Of a stretch of DNA of 64,000 bases, positions 25,127 to 37,561 are shown piece after piece. Position numbers and translations under genes: made by a program. This DNA comes from Pseudomonas sp. 21 (GTDB lineage: Bacteria; Pseudomonadota; Gammaproteobacteria; Pseudomonadales; Pseudomonadaceae): positions 164,333-228,332 of the forward strand of contig NZ_JYOA01000005.1 in the NCBI RefSeq assembly GCF_000955805.1, read 5' to 3'. Within the stretch, counting starts at the first letter, position 1. Each line of letters starts with the position of its first letter. The notes under the pieces are model-generated. The model was not told the DNA's origin, ran no database searches, and was given only the letters and a program-made list of their open reading frames with translations.

Positions 25127-28100
25127 CTAGGCGGCCAGCTTGCGCAATTGCTGCAGCAGATCGTCCTGCAAGGCCGCCATTGCCTGCTCCACCGCCAATG
25201 CGCGATTACCCAGCTCCCGGCTGTCGAGACCATCCTTGCAACCACCCTCGAGCTTGCTGCAGAGGTCCTGGAGCGTGTCCGCATTGACCAGTCGCGCCGC
25301 GCCCTTCATACGGTGGGCCAGCTCGGCCAGCTGCTTCCAGTCGCCAGCCTCCCAGAGCGGCCGGACCTGATCGATATCGATCCGGTTGCTGCTGTGCAAC
25401 TCCTCCAGCAGGCGGCGGATCAGGCCGGGATTTCCGCCGGTCATCTCGCGCAGCGACTTCAGGTCGAACCCATCGACCCGCTTTTCCACAGCGGCCTGAT
25501 CGTCGTGGGCAGATGACATCTTCGGCACTGCATCCAGTCGTGCACGCAGGTTATCCAGGCCTATGGGCTTGAACAGGCAATCATCCATGCCGGCCCGCCG
25601 GCAGTTCTCGATCTCGTCGGGCTGGGCGTTGGCGGTAAACCCGAAGATCACGCAGGGTTCGGCTTCCATCTCCTGTTCAAGCTCGCGAATTCGCCGAGCC
25701 AGACCATAGCCGTTGAGCACCGGCATATTGCAGTCGGTGATCACCAGATCGAAGTCACCCGGATGCCACAGCTGCAATGCCTGGGAGCCGTCGGAAGCCA
25801 CCTCGACCTGATGCCCCAGGTGCTCCAGTTGCTGGGTCAGCAGCATCCGGTTGGCCACATGGTCGTCGACCACCAGGACCTTCAGCGACTGGACAGTCCT
25901 CGGCACCGCCACGGCGTGCCCCACCTCGCATTCGGGCAGGCTTTCCAGGGTCTGCAGCAACAGCCGCACCGTGACCGTGGTGCCCTCGCCGGGCCGGCTT
26001 TCCAGGCGCACAGTGCCCCCCATCATCTCCGCCAGCTTGCGGCAGATGGTAAGACCCAGCCCTGTGCCCCCTCGATTCGCATTACCACTACGGGCCACCT
26101 GGCTGAAGGGTTCGAACAGCTGGCGCTGTTCATCCTCGGAAATACCGATACCGCTGTCCTGCACACTGACCTCGAGGGCCAGGCGCTCGCCTGCAACACG
26201 CTCGCCGTAGACGCGAATCTTCACATGGCCGAAGTCCGTGAACTTGATGGCGTTGCTGACCAGGTTCGACAGGATCTGCTTGAACCGCAGCGGATCGATC
26301 AACACATCGCAGGCGGCTTCCGCCTCGATTTCCAGCCTGAGTTCCAGCGCCTTCTGCCGCGCCAGCCCATCGAAGACACGCGCAACGGACTCCACCAACT
26401 CGCGCAGGTGAGCACGCTCCGGCATCAACGTCAGACGCCCGGACTCGATCTTCGCCACATCGAGGATGTCGCCGATCAGCGTCAACAGCGAGCGCGCCGA
26501 ATCGTAAGCGACCTCGACCGGCTCGCGCTCCCAGTGCCCCTGGCTCGCGCGGGTGAGCGCCAACTCGAGCATGCCGATCACCGCGTTCATCGGCGTGCGG
26601 ATCTCATGGCTCATGGTCGCGAGGAAGGTACTCTTCGCGCGGCTGGCTTCCTCGGCCTGCTCCTTCGCCGCTTCAAGCTGGTGGTGCAGCCGCTCGCGCT
26701 CGGTAACATCGATCCAGCCCGTCACCACGCCGGAAATATCACCACCCGGCCCGCGGTAAGGAGTGGCCCAGTAATGTATTTCCCGAACCTCGTCGCGAAT
26801 CTGCAGGATCAGATCGGAGGCTACTTTCCCGTCCTGCTCCATGGCCTGCTGGTGAATCAACTGCAATGTCTGTGCGTCGTGCGCCTGCAACCAGGGGCAA
26901 TCGTTGACCTGGGAACCTTCCACCGAGTCGCGCGGCATTCCGGTTTCCTTGAGGAAACCGATATTGCAGGTGACCAGTCGCCCATCACGATCACGTACCG
27001 CCACGGGCTGGGGAATACCATCGATCAGTGCGCGCTTGAATTCGAGGCGGTAACTGAGCTCTTTCTCCGATTCCCGGCGGCGGCGCACCTTGCGCCAGAG
27101 CCACCCGTTCCACAGCAATACGATGAGCAATGCCATCGCTGCCGCCCAGGCGAGCTGGATGAATTGCTTGCGGTAGCCCTGCCAGACGCTGTCCGGCCTG
27201 TCCACGCTGGCAGACCAGCGCGTGGTGATGTTGCTCAGGTCTTCGGGCGCGATGGCCAGTAGCGCCTTGTTCAGGATACTGAGCAGCTCCGGGTCCGCCT
27301 GCGACACCGCCAGCGAGAACTGCCCGGGCTCGCTGTCCAGGGCCAGGGCGATCTTGAGATCCGGGTAATAGCGGGAGATCAGGTAGTTGGCAGACGACAA
27401 CAGGTGAATGCCGGCGTCCACCTTGCCTTCACTGATCATGGAAAGGTCGTCGACATTGTTCTCGACCTCCAGCAGTTTCACTTGCGGGTGGCGGGCGCGC
27501 ATGAAGTCCGCGATGACGGAGCCTCTGGGAACGGCGACGCTGTGACCATCGAGATCGTCCAGGCTTTGCAGCCAATCGCTCCCCTCTGGCACCACGACAA
27601 CGAAGGACGCGGTCATGTAGGGGCGCGTAAAACTCAGCCACTCCTCGCGCTGGCCAGTCGGAGTCAGCGCCGCAATCACATCAGCCTTGCCCGTACGCAC
27701 CTGCTCCAGCATCGCCGTGACGCTTGGCTGCGGGCGCACATCGAATTCGACGCCGGTACGGCTCTGGACAAGCTGCAGCAGGTCGGCGGCAATCCCTCGG
27801 AACTGGCCCTGGGCATCGAAGAACGACACGGGAGCCAACGCCTGGTCGATCACGACCTTGGGCCGCGGGTGACGGTCCACCCAACGCTGCTCCTGAGGCG
27901 TCAGGATGAGACGCTGGCCGGCGATGGGGCTGCCGCCGCCGGGACTCCAGCGTCGTTGAATGGCCGTCTGGGCCTGACGTGGAATCGCGCTCAGAGTGCG
28001 GTCGATGATGGCCAGCAACGTCCGGTCGGAAGCGTTCAGGGCAAAACTGAATCCCTGGCCATTGAAGCTGGCAAAGTTGAGGAGCTTGAGATTGGCCAGG

Positions 28101-28168
28101 TATCCCTGGCTGATCAGGTATTGCGCACTGAAGGCATCGCCGACGAAGAGGTCCGCCTGACCGAAGGC
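25127..28168 (-). pseudogene. rocS2: RocS/BvgS-type hybrid sensor kinase, 5'-truncated by a deletion
   Basis: Frame positions below count from the open-frame start at 28342. The native part begins near residue 58 (AFGQADLFVGDAF), inside a first periplasmic solute-binding domain. A second SBP domain follows (about 150-375), then a membrane helix (394-414), PAS (431-545), HisKA with H579 (TMSHEIRTP), HATPase (GGTGLGLTICRKL), receiver with D870 (VITDCNMP), and Hpt with H1010. Everything after the break is intact. The first ~57 residues of the open frame are only the reverse complement of the response regulator gene: signal peptide, start codon and promoter are gone. The gene symbol is by PAO1 position and is tentative. 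Confidence 0.85.
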
Positions 28169-28169
28169 A

Positions 28170-28550
28170 GTCGAAGACCACCCCTTCCAGCTGATCGCCA
28201 CGCAAATGCAACTGAACAGACTGGGCTTCTTCCGATTGACGCCGGCTCTCGATGCCAATGAAGCGCGCGAGGAATGTGCACGCCGCAACGAACCTTTCGA
28301 CTTGCTGCTCTGCGATATCAACCTGCCGGATACTGACGGCATAGAACTGCTCGGCGAACTGGCCGAAGCCGGTCATATTCGCCAAGCGGTCTTCCTGAGT
28401 TGCCGTGATACCGAAGAGCTGCAGGCCCTGCAGAAAACCCTGCGCGAACAGGGTTTACCCGTCCTGGCCTGCCTGTCCAAGCCACTCAATGAATGGGCGC
28501 TGCTGCAAATCCTGGAAAAGGACGAGGGCCTCAGGGCGCGGGCAGATTGA
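28170..28550 (+). pseudogene. Receiver-domain response regulator missing its 5' end
   Basis: Reading in frame from 28170 gives VEDHPFQLIATQMQLNRLGF, the beta1 acidic pocket of a RocA/RocR-like receiver. It continues through LLLCDINLPDTDG (phospho-acceptor Asp) and CLSKPLNEW (switch Lys), ending after about 126 residues with no output domain. Upstream codons are CCG AAG GCA and then an in-frame TGA (28158-28160), with no start codon. The usual 5-8 residues before VEDH are absent. The internal ATG 28206 would omit beta1 and the acidic pocket. It is head to head with the truncated sensor kinase and overlaps the convergent yggL gene by 20 nt. Confidence 0.82.
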
Positions 28551-28878
28551 CTGGCTGGTCCGGGTACCACGCATCGATCAGCGGGCTGAGGCTGAAACCT
28601 GCGAGTTCCGGCTGCTGCTTCAGCCATCCGTCGATCAATTCGCGCTGCTCCTCGCTCACCGAGCCGCGCCGGGCGAGGCAGATGAATCCGTACTCGTCGC
28701 AACCGCTATAGACCAGATCGTTGGGTTCGACGGCGACGCCCGCGAATCGCTTCATGAAAGCGCCAACAGCCTCTTCGCCTGTGCCTTCCTTGTACTGAAA
28801 ACTCAGTTCGAAGCCGAGCTCCTGGAACTCATCGACACACAACTTCTTGCGTAAACGACGGGAACGATGGGTCGCCAT
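28531..28878 (-). CDS. yggL: YggL-family (DUF469) ribosome-associated protein
   Basis: This 115-residue protein begins MATHRSRRLRKKLCVDEFQE, the hallmark of YggL/DUF469, and keeps GFELSF and the FMKRF region. In E. coli YggL associates with the 50S subunit in ribosome biogenesis. GAGGAGA precedes the ATG. The 3' end overlaps the response regulator remnant by 20 nt. Confidence 0.92.
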   Translation of the reverse strand: MATHRSRRLRKKLCVDEFQELGFELSFQYKEGTGEEAVGAFMKRFAGVAVEPNDLVYSGCDEYGFICLARRGSVSEEQRELIDGWLKQQPELAGFSLSPLIDAWYPDQPVNLPAP

Positions 28879-29133
28879 CTGAATCTCTCCTCAGGAGGGC
28901 TTTCGCCGCTCGATGCACGAATGTGCCCGGAACATATCCGGGACTTGCGCGAACAATGTCCCGATGCGCCTCTGCGTGACGACCGGCATCCGAAGGCCAG
29001 CGCATCCTGGAACGGCTTGCGGCATAATGTGCCGCAGCTCCCGGTCCAACAGGGAGTATTTCATCTGTAGTGTTGCGCTTCATCTTTTCATTTTTTCAAG
29101 TCAATGCCCGACCACTGGGATGTCATCTTTTCT

Positions 29134-30570
29134 ATGTTCAAGTCTCTGCGTGTCCTCGCTCTCGCTACCTTATTGCCCTTCGCCTTGCCGGCCGTTGCCC
29201 AGATCAACAGCACCCTGCCCGAACGTGTACAGAAAGCGCTGAGGGCCAGCAAACTCACCGACGATGCCCTGTCGCTGGTGATGATCCCTCTGGAAGGCCC
29301 CGGTAACGCCACCTATTTCAACGCCGACGTCTCGGTGAACCCGGCGTCGACCATGAAGCTGTTCACCACCTATGCCGCCCTGGAAATGCTCGGCCCGACC
29401 TACCAGTGGCAGACTGAGTTCTACACCGACGGCCAGCTCAAGGACGGCACCCTCAACGGCAACCTCTATCTCAAGGGCGGCGGCGATCCGAAGCTGAACC
29501 TGGAGAAGCTCTGGCTGATGATGCGCGACCTGCGCGCCAACGGCGTGAACAAGGTCACCGGCGACCTGGTGCTGGATCGCAGCTATTTCAACATCCCGCA
29601 ACTGCCGGTCTTCAACGACGACGGCGGCGACGACAACAAGCCGTTCCTGGTCGGCCCGGACTCGCTGATGGTCAACCTGAAGAGCGTGCGCCTGGTGATC
29701 CGCACCGAAGGCAGCAAGGCCACCGTGCTGATGGACCCGCCACTGGCGAACGTGCGCATCGACAACCAGATCCAGGTGAGCAAGGCCGCGGCCTGCCCGG
29801 CCTGGCCGAAACTGCGCTTCAGCCCGGTGACCCAGTTCGACGGCACCTCGCTGGTCGCCACCGGGCAGATTCCGCAGGGCTGCAGCGCCCAGACCTACAT
29901 GTCCCTGCTCGAGCACCCTGCCTACACCGCCGGCGCAGTACGCGGCATCTGGCAAGAGCTGGGCGGCAGCATCCTCGGCAAGGACCGCGAAGGCACCGTG
30001 CCGAAGAACGCCACCCTGGTGGCCCGCGCCATGTCGCCAGACGTCGTGGAAATCATCCGCGACATCAACAAGTTCAGTAACAACACCATGGCCCGCCAGC
30101 TGTTCCTCTCGGTCGGCCGCCAATATCGCAATGGCGCCGACGCGGACGACGCCCAGGCTGCCCAGCGGGTGATCCGCCAATGGCTGGCGCGCAAGGGCAT
30201 CACCGCAAGCCACCTGGTGATGGAAAACGGTTCGGGCCTGTCCCGCGACGAGCGAGTCAGCGCCCGCGAAATGGCCGCCATGCTCCAGGCCGCGTGGCAC
30301 AGCCCCTACGCTGCGGAGTACATCTCCTCGCTGCCGATCGTGGCCAAGGACGGCACCATGCGCAAACGCCTGCGTGGCACGCCCATGGCCGGCGAAGCCC
30401 ACGTGAAGACCGGCACCCTGAACACCGTGCGCGCGCTCGCCGGCTTCAGCCGCGACGCCAACGGCCGCACCTGGGTCGTCGTGGCGATCCTCAACAGCAA
30501 CCGGCCATGGGGCGCCTCGTCGATCCTCGACCAGGTGTTGCTGGACCTCTACAGCAGCACTAAGCGCTGA
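29134..30570 (+). CDS. dacB: D-alanyl-D-alanine carboxypeptidase/endopeptidase, PBP4
   Basis: A periplasmic class C penicillin-binding protein that trims stem peptides and cleaves cross-links; in P. aeruginosa its loss activates the AmpR/AmpC and CreBC responses. The 478-residue protein has a signal peptide (1-23), the SxxK nucleophile S72-K75 (ASTMK), SNN (KFSNNTMARQL) and a C-terminal KTG (HVKTGTLNTV). ATG 29134 gives a normal signal peptide; the frame start at 29104 would place ten polar residues before it. The gap 28879-29133 contains AT-rich sequence suitable for its promoter. Confidence 0.95.
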   Translation: MFKSLRVLALATLLPFALPAVAQINSTLPERVQKALRASKLTDDALSLVMIPLEGPGNATYFNADVSVNPASTMKLFTTYAALEMLGPTYQWQTEFYTDGQLKDGTLNGNLYLKGGGDPKLNLEKLWLMMRDLRANGVNKVTGDLVLDRSYFNIPQLPVFNDDGGDDNKPFLVGPDSLMVNLKSVRLVIRTEGSKATVLMDPPLANVRIDNQIQVSKAAACPAWPKLRFSPVTQFDGTSLVATGQIPQGCSAQTYMSLLEHPAYTAGAVRGIWQELGGSILGKDREGTVPKNATLVARAMSPDVVEIIRDINKFSNNTMARQLFLSVGRQYRNGADADDAQAAQRVIRQWLARKGITASHLVMENGSGLSRDERVSAREMAAMLQAAWHSPYAAEYISSLPIVAKDGTMRKRLRGTPMAGEAHVKTGTLNTVRALAGFSRDANGRTWVVVAILNSNRPWGASSILDQVLLDLYSSTKR

Positions 30571-30580
30571 CCCCCACGCG

Positions 30581-30606
30581 AACCCCGGCCAACTGGCCGG
30601 GGTTTT
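30581..30606. terminator. Terminator between dacB and the convergent GGDEF gene
   Basis: AACCCCGGCC-aact-GGCCGGGGTT followed by TT, 11 nt after the dacB stop and 5 nt before the end of the opposing gene; it may serve both. Confidence 0.88.
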
Positions 30607-30610
30607 CGCA

Positions 30611-33022
30611 TCAGGCTTCGACCTTCTCCAGACGATCCCGACCCAGCCGCTTGGCGCGATACACTGCGCGGTCCACCTTGCGCATCAGGTCGTCCGCGCT
30701 TTCGCCGGGGCACCAGGAGGCAACGCCGAAGCTCGCCGTCACCACGCCGACGCCCTCCATCGGCTGCCCGCGCAGGGCCTTCCAGAGTGCCTCCGCCAGT
30801 TGCCAGGCCTGATCCGTGGTGCTCCCCGGGCAAAGCACCACCAATTCCTCGCCACCGATCCGACAGAACACATCCACTTTGCGCAGGCGCTGCGCGATGC
30901 GCTGGCACAGGGTGACCAGCACGATATCGCCCGCCTCGTGACCGAAGCGGTCATTGATGTCCTTGAAGTGGTCGATGTCGAACATCACCAGCGACAACGG
31001 ATCGCCACTGCGGGCACAGCGCGCCATGCCCTGATCCAGTTGCTCCTTGAAGTAGCGGCGATTGTGGATGCCCGTCAGTGCATCGGTGACCGACAGGCGA
31101 CGCAACTCCATCTCCGCCTCCTTGCGCCGGGTAATGTCAGTGGCGATGCCCAGATAACCCGTGGTGTTGCCCGCTGAATCGCGCACGCCGGTAATGATCA
31201 GGTTGATCTTCAGTTGCCGGCCATCGCGGCGCACACAGGTCCACTCGTGCTCCTCGTGCCCCTCGCCCACGAGCGCGCCGACGACGTCGAAGCCGCGAAT
31301 CTCGCGTCCAAGCGTGCTCGACAGGTCCTGCGCGCGGCGACGGATCTCATCCTTGACGAAGACGTTCTCCGGCACCGGCCGCCCGATCACTTCCTGGGCG
31401 CTGTAGCCAAACATGCGCTCGGCGCCCACATTGAAGCTGCGCACGAAGCCGCGCAGATCGGTCGAGACGATGGCCACCTGGGTCGCCGCATCGAGCAGGC
31501 CGTGCAGGCGACTGTTGACCTCGCCCAGTTCCAGCTCGGCGGCCTTGCGCGAACTGATGTCGGTCTGGGTGCCGATCATGCGTCGCGGCGAACCGTCGTT
31601 GTCGCGTTCGACCACCTGGCCACGATCCAGCACCCAGAGCCAGCGCCCACTCTTGCAGCGCAACCGGTGCTCACTCTGATACAGCGAGGTTTCGCCGCGA
31701 AGATGCCGGCGCAGCGCATCGCAGCGCGCGACCTTGTCATCGGGATGGACCCGGCTGAGGCTCTCGTCGGTGGTTGTGCCCACCTCACTGTCGCGGTAGC
31801 CGAGCATGGCCTTCCAGGCATGGGAATAGAACACGTTGCCGGTATCCAGACTCCAGTCCCAGACGCCGTGGCCGGCGCTGTCCATGGCGAAGTGCAGGCG
31901 CGCCTGGTTCTCCTGCAGCTCCAGCTGGTTGGCCCGCAGTTCGGCGGTGCGCTCGTCCACCAGTTGCAGGGCGCGCTGGCGCTGCCCCAGCAGCGCCAGC
32001 ACATAGCCCGCCAACAACAGCGAAGTCAGCCCGCCAGCGAACGCCACCCAGAGCTGCGGATGCCCCTGGTTACGCCGCAGGAAGTCGCTGGAAGGCTCGA
32101 CGCGCACCAGGTAGTCACGTCCGGCAAAAGGCAGGTGCCGCTCGGCAACCAGTCCCGCCGTCTGATCGGCCGCCACCGGGCTGCGATACAGCGGCACATC
32201 CGGGCGCGGGTCGCCAGCATCACGCAGTGTCAGCGCCAACTGCTCGCCGCGCGCTTCCGATCCCTGCTCGATGAGCAGGCGGTAGCTGATCGCTGCCAAC
32301 AGGATGCCCTGGATACCGACTCGGGTTTCGGCTGTCGGGCTGGGCTTCGTGCTGCTGCGATAGAGTGGCGCCGCGAGCAGCAAACCGGTGGAATCCGCCG
32401 GCGGCGCACCCGGCAGGACCACGGGTATCGAGGCCGCCACCGAGCGCGTCTTCACCACGCGCTGGGTCAACTCGCGCCCCGGCAGGGTCGAGTTCAGGTC
32501 CAGGCCCAGGGGCATCTCCTCCAGGTACTCGGAGGCACCATAGAGGACGGGAAAATAGCGCTCGCGAACCTGTGCCGGAATCGGCTGACCCTGCAGGTCC
32601 AGCTCGAAAAGCATGTAGTCGAGCATGCCGGCATCATGGGCGCGGGCTTCAAAGGCCTCGCGCTGACGCTGATCCACGCGCGGCAGCCAGGCGTAACCCA
32701 GCGTATCGCCCAGCAACGGACTGACGAAGTGTTCGAACTCCTCGCGGGAAACGTTTGTGGAGTTCTCAAAGAAGCGCTGGATCGATTCCAGTTCGCTCTG
32801 CTGATTCGATAGCCGCTCGCGCAGGCGCTCGATCCGCTCGTTGGCAGCGAGGGAAAATTGCTGTTCCAGAAAGGTGCGGGCGTTGCGCCAGGCATTCCAG
32901 CCGAGCAACGCCGTCAGCAAGAGGCCGGCCACCAGCACGACGCCGGCGGCACGCAGGGCTTTCTTCTGGCTGGCGACTCCCTGAGCGGCGGGCAACTGCT
33001 CGTAGGCCGGCAACTGAGTCAT
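30611..33022 (-). CDS. Membrane diguanylate cyclase with CHASE and PAS sensor domains
   Basis: An 803-residue protein. The first transmembrane helix lies near residues 25-44, a periplasmic CHASE-like domain (SPLLGDTLGYAWLPRV, YFPVLYGASEYLEE) runs to about 315, and the second helix follows (LWVAFAGGLTSLLLAGYVLA). Two PAS/PAC modules come next (about 375-505 and 510-630). The C-terminal GGDEF domain has active-site GGEEL and, five residues upstream, an RxxD inhibitory site (RKVD). It should synthesise c-di-GMP with product inhibition. ATG 33022 (GGGAAAG upstream) is preferred over TTG 33034. The periplasmic signal is unknown. Confidence 0.92.
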   Translation of the reverse strand: MTQLPAYEQLPAAQGVASQKKALRAAGVVLVAGLLLTALLGWNAWRNARTFLEQQFSLAANERIERLRERLSNQQSELESIQRFFENSTNVSREEFEHFVSPLLGDTLGYAWLPRVDQRQREAFEARAHDAGMLDYMLFELDLQGQPIPAQVRERYFPVLYGASEYLEEMPLGLDLNSTLPGRELTQRVVKTRSVAASIPVVLPGAPPADSTGLLLAAPLYRSSTKPSPTAETRVGIQGILLAAISYRLLIEQGSEARGEQLALTLRDAGDPRPDVPLYRSPVAADQTAGLVAERHLPFAGRDYLVRVEPSSDFLRRNQGHPQLWVAFAGGLTSLLLAGYVLALLGQRQRALQLVDERTAELRANQLELQENQARLHFAMDSAGHGVWDWSLDTGNVFYSHAWKAMLGYRDSEVGTTTDESLSRVHPDDKVARCDALRRHLRGETSLYQSEHRLRCKSGRWLWVLDRGQVVERDNDGSPRRMIGTQTDISSRKAAELELGEVNSRLHGLLDAATQVAIVSTDLRGFVRSFNVGAERMFGYSAQEVIGRPVPENVFVKDEIRRRAQDLSSTLGREIRGFDVVGALVGEGHEEHEWTCVRRDGRQLKINLIITGVRDSAGNTTGYLGIATDITRRKEAEMELRRLSVTDALTGIHNRRYFKEQLDQGMARCARSGDPLSLVMFDIDHFKDINDRFGHEAGDIVLVTLCQRIAQRLRKVDVFCRIGGEELVVLCPGSTTDQAWQLAEALWKALRGQPMEGVGVVTASFGVASWCPGESADDLMRKVDRAVYRAKRLGRDRLEKVEA

Positions 33023-33093
33023 GCGCTTTCCCAACTCTCAGGGTGACTCAGTTTTTATAGCAGCCGATGGCCATTTGCCCAGCTTTCGCGCGA

Positions 33094-33113
33094 CGCACGG
33101 CCCGGGCCGTGCG
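33094..33113. other. Perfect 20-nt palindrome downstream of rlmL
   Basis: CGCACGGCCC followed immediately by its exact reverse complement, 11 nt after the rlmL stop on the minus strand. As RNA it would form a GC-rich stem; there is no U-run, so its role as a terminator is doubtful. Confidence 0.5.
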
Positions 33114-33124
33114 CCGCTCGGGCC

Positions 33125-35308
<2,184 letters not shown>

Positions 35309-35789
35309 GCAAATAGTTCCCGGGCCACAGCCCTTTCATCAAAGCCGCTAATGGCCTTGTCGGCCACCTTGGGTTCATTCGAGAGAACCCAGGCAACCCC
35401 TGTAGTCATTTTCAGGGATGGACCGGCAACCGGCCTGCGGCCTCGCGTCGCAGAAAGTCATCCCACTCGTCGGAACGAGAGGCGGTCTCAATTAGACACA
35501 CATTCCTCTTGATCCTTGGCAAGCTCCCGCCGCTGGCGGGTTATGCCGTACTGGCATTTTGCAAACCGGACGAACCTTATGGCCCAAACCCATAAGAGTT
35601 ACGTCCTTATGACAAATTGGTCATTCACAGCCCCGGAACCTTTCGATAGAACTCGGGGTAATCCTTCACCGCAATGGTGTCGGGCGGGGCGCGTCACGCC
35701 GGCAATGCGCCCCATTGGCGGAACATTCCGCCCGGCCTCCCTGGGGGGGCCAACGGGACATAACAGTCAACAAGTGAGGGCAACACCCT
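35309..35789. other. Long intergenic region between rlmL and rmf
   Basis: No coding sequence is supported. The region holds a CCCGCC-gct-GGCGGG hairpin at 35526-35540, an AT-rich stretch (35560-35640) with the imperfect palindrome at 35609-35624, and a GC-rich leader just before rmf. Such a long leader fits the heavy growth-phase regulation known for rmf. Confidence 0.5.
35609..35624. promoter_or_regulatory. Imperfect 16-nt palindrome upstream of rmf (possible operator)
   Basis: ATGACAAATTGGTCAT: both 5-nt arms (ATGAC/GTCAT) match exactly and only one central position pair deviates. It lies about 165 nt upstream of the rmf start in AT-rich DNA. It does not fit the Anr/Fnr (TTGAT-N4-ATCAA) or Vfr consensus, and the binding protein is unknown. 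Confidence 0.4.
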
Positions 35790-36008
35790 ATGAGAAGACT
35801 TAAGCGTGATCCGTTGGAAAGAGCCTTTTTGCGTGGTTATCAGCACGGCATTACTGGAAAATCTCGCGACCTCTGTCCGTTTACCCATCCCACCACCCGG
35901 CAATCCTGGCTCAACGGCTGGCGTGAGGGCCGCGGCGACAACTGGGATGGTTTGACCGGCGCCGCCGGTATTCAACGAGTGAACCAATTGCAGCACGCAA
36001 CAGGCTGA
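35790..36008 (+). CDS. rmf: Ribosome modulation factor
   Basis: A small basic protein (72 residues) that dimerises 70S ribosomes into inactive 100S particles in stationary phase. It matches RMF across its core: MRRLKRDPLERAFLRGYQ, GITGKSRDLCPF and RQSWLNGWREGR. The C-terminal tail (TGAAGIQRVNQL) is also of the pseudomonad type. GAGGG lies 9 nt before the ATG. Confidence 0.96.
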   Translation: MRRLKRDPLERAFLRGYQHGITGKSRDLCPFTHPTTRQSWLNGWREGRGDNWDGLTGAAGIQRVNQLQHATG

Positions 36009-36111
36009 ATCCAGGGTCACCCACGACTTCCCCAAGCCGCCCCATCCGGGCGGAAAAGGGCGCAAGCCCAAGGGCTCCGAGAGGAGCCCTACTTATTTCC
36101 ACTACTGGTAT

Positions 36112-37137
36112 TTACGCCCGCCTGGCCGCCGCAATGGCGTCCACCGCTTCGCGGATCAGCGCCGGGCCCTTGTAGATGAACCCGGAATAGATCTGCACCA
36201 GGCTCGCGCCCGCGGCGATCTTCTCGGCTGCATGCGCGCCTTCGGTAATACCGCCGGCGGCGATGATCGGCAGGCGACCACCCAGCTCACCCGCCAGCAC
36301 CTTGACGATGTGGGTACTCTTCTCGCGCACCGGAGCGCCCGACAGGCCGCCCGCCTCGTTGCCGAACGGCAGGTGCTCGACGCCTTCGCGGCCCAGGGTA
36401 GTGTTGGTGGCAATCACCGCATCCATGCCCGACTCGATCAGCGCGGCGGCGACCATGGCAGTCTCCTCATCACTCATGTCCGGGGCGATCTTGATCGCCA
36501 ACGGCACGCGACGACCGTGCTGCACGGCCAGGTCCTCCTGGCGCAGGCGCAGCGCTTCGAGCAGTTGCTTGAGCGAGTCGCCGAACTGCAGGCTGCGCAG
36601 CCCGGGGGTGTTCGGCGAGCTGACGTTGACCGTGACGTAGCTGGCGTGGGCGTAGACCTTGTCCAGGCAGATCAGGTAGTCGTCCACCGCGCGCTCGACC
36701 GGGGTGTCGAAGTTCTTGCCGATGTTGATGCCCAGCACGCCCTTGTACTTCGCCGCCTTGACCCGCTCGATCAGGTGATCGACACCGTGGTTGTTGAAGC
36801 CCATGCGATTGATGATCGCGGTGGCTTGCGGCAGGCGGAAGATACGCGGCTTGGGGTTGCCCGGCTGCGGACGCGGGGTGACGGTACCAATCTCGACGAA
36901 ACCGAAGCCCAGCTGGGCGAAGCCATCGATGGCGTCGCCGTTCTTGTCCAGGCCGGCGGCCAGTCCCACGGGGTTGGCGAATTCCAGCCCCATGACCTTT
37001 ACTGGCAGGCTCTTGGGCGCCTGCGTCAGCAGGCCGTTGAGGCCCAGGCGGCCGCCAGCGCCAATCAGGTCGATGGACAATTCATGGGAAGTTTCCGGGG
37101 AGAGCTTGAACAGGAGCTCGCGGGCCAGGCTGTACAT
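36112..37137 (-). CDS. pyrD: Dihydroorotate dehydrogenase (quinone), class 2
   Basis: Oxidises dihydroorotate to orotate with FMN and passes electrons to quinone at the inner membrane, the fourth step of pyrimidine synthesis. The 341-residue protein has the class-2 N-terminal membrane helix ([19 protein letters not shown]). [27 protein letters not shown], the catalytic Ser region [12 protein letters not shown] and the FMN phosphate site [12 protein letters not shown] follow. ATG 37137 gives the canonical start; the frame continues upstream to 37464 without family features. Confidence 0.96.
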   Translation of the reverse strand: MYSLARELLFKLSPETSHELSIDLIGAGGRLGLNGLLTQAPKSLPVKVMGLEFANPVGLAAGLDKNGDAIDGFAQLGFGFVEIGTVTPRPQPGNPKPRIFRLPQATAIINRMGFNNHGVDHLIERVKAAKYKGVLGINIGKNFDTPVERAVDDYLICLDKVYAHASYVTVNVSSPNTPGLRSLQFGDSLKQLLEALRLRQEDLAVQHGRRVPLAIKIAPDMSDEETAMVAAALIESGMDAVIATNTTLGREGVEHLPFGNEAGGLSGAPVREKSTHIVKVLAGELGGRLPIIAAGGITEGAHAAEKIAAGASLVQIYSGFIYKGPALIREAVDAIAAARRA

Positions 37138-37190
37138 GGTCGGGCATCGGTCGGCAAAATGGGGCGCTATTATAGCCAGCCCGCCCTCGC

Positions 37191-37412
37191 TCAGGCGAGG
37201 CGACGCAGCGCCAGCAGCCGCCCGGAATCGTCGAATTCCAGCTCGAAGCTGCCGTGGACTCCGGAGTGAGTGACGAATGGACGCAGGTGATGCGCCGGCA
37301 GATTGACCCGTCGGCCATCGCGACTGGTCACCTGGACCCGGTTGGCATGCCCACGATAGAGCGCCTGCAGCCGGTCCGCCGACAGGGATATATCCAGCAC
37401 AACGCAAGCCAT
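37191..37412 (-). CDS. DUF2835-type small protein
   Basis: The 73-residue protein [20 protein letters not shown] continues with [29 protein letters not shown] and ends in a short beta strand. It resembles DUF2835, found next to pyrD in pseudomonads. The function is unknown. GGAGG lies 5 nt before the ATG. The frame runs on upstream to 37772 but that part is antisense to the next gene. Confidence 0.78.
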   Translation of the reverse strand: MACVVLDISLSADRLQALYRGHANRVQVTSRDGRRVNLPAHHLRPFVTHSGVHGSFELEFDDSGRLLALRRLA

Positions 37413-37561
37413 GGAGGCCTCCAGCAAGTGAAGGAAAGAATTTTGCCACAACGCATGCGCCCAACAGCGCCAGGGTTTTCTATGCTTAAGGCAATTCGCC
37501 GCGCATCGGGCCCGGCGCTTCCTGCACTGACCCGCCGGCCATCGGGAGTCTTGCGTCGTCC

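Noticed and set aside
28169..28342. First 57 residues of the sensor kinase open frame as a real N-terminus
   Set aside because: They are the exact reverse complement of the response regulator gene, are Ser/Arg-rich and form no signal peptide; this is an artefact of the junction.
35555..35572. Possible sigma-54 promoter (GGCATTTTGC) upstream of rmf
   Set aside because: The GG and GC are only 6 nt apart; the sigma-54 element needs 10 nt between them.
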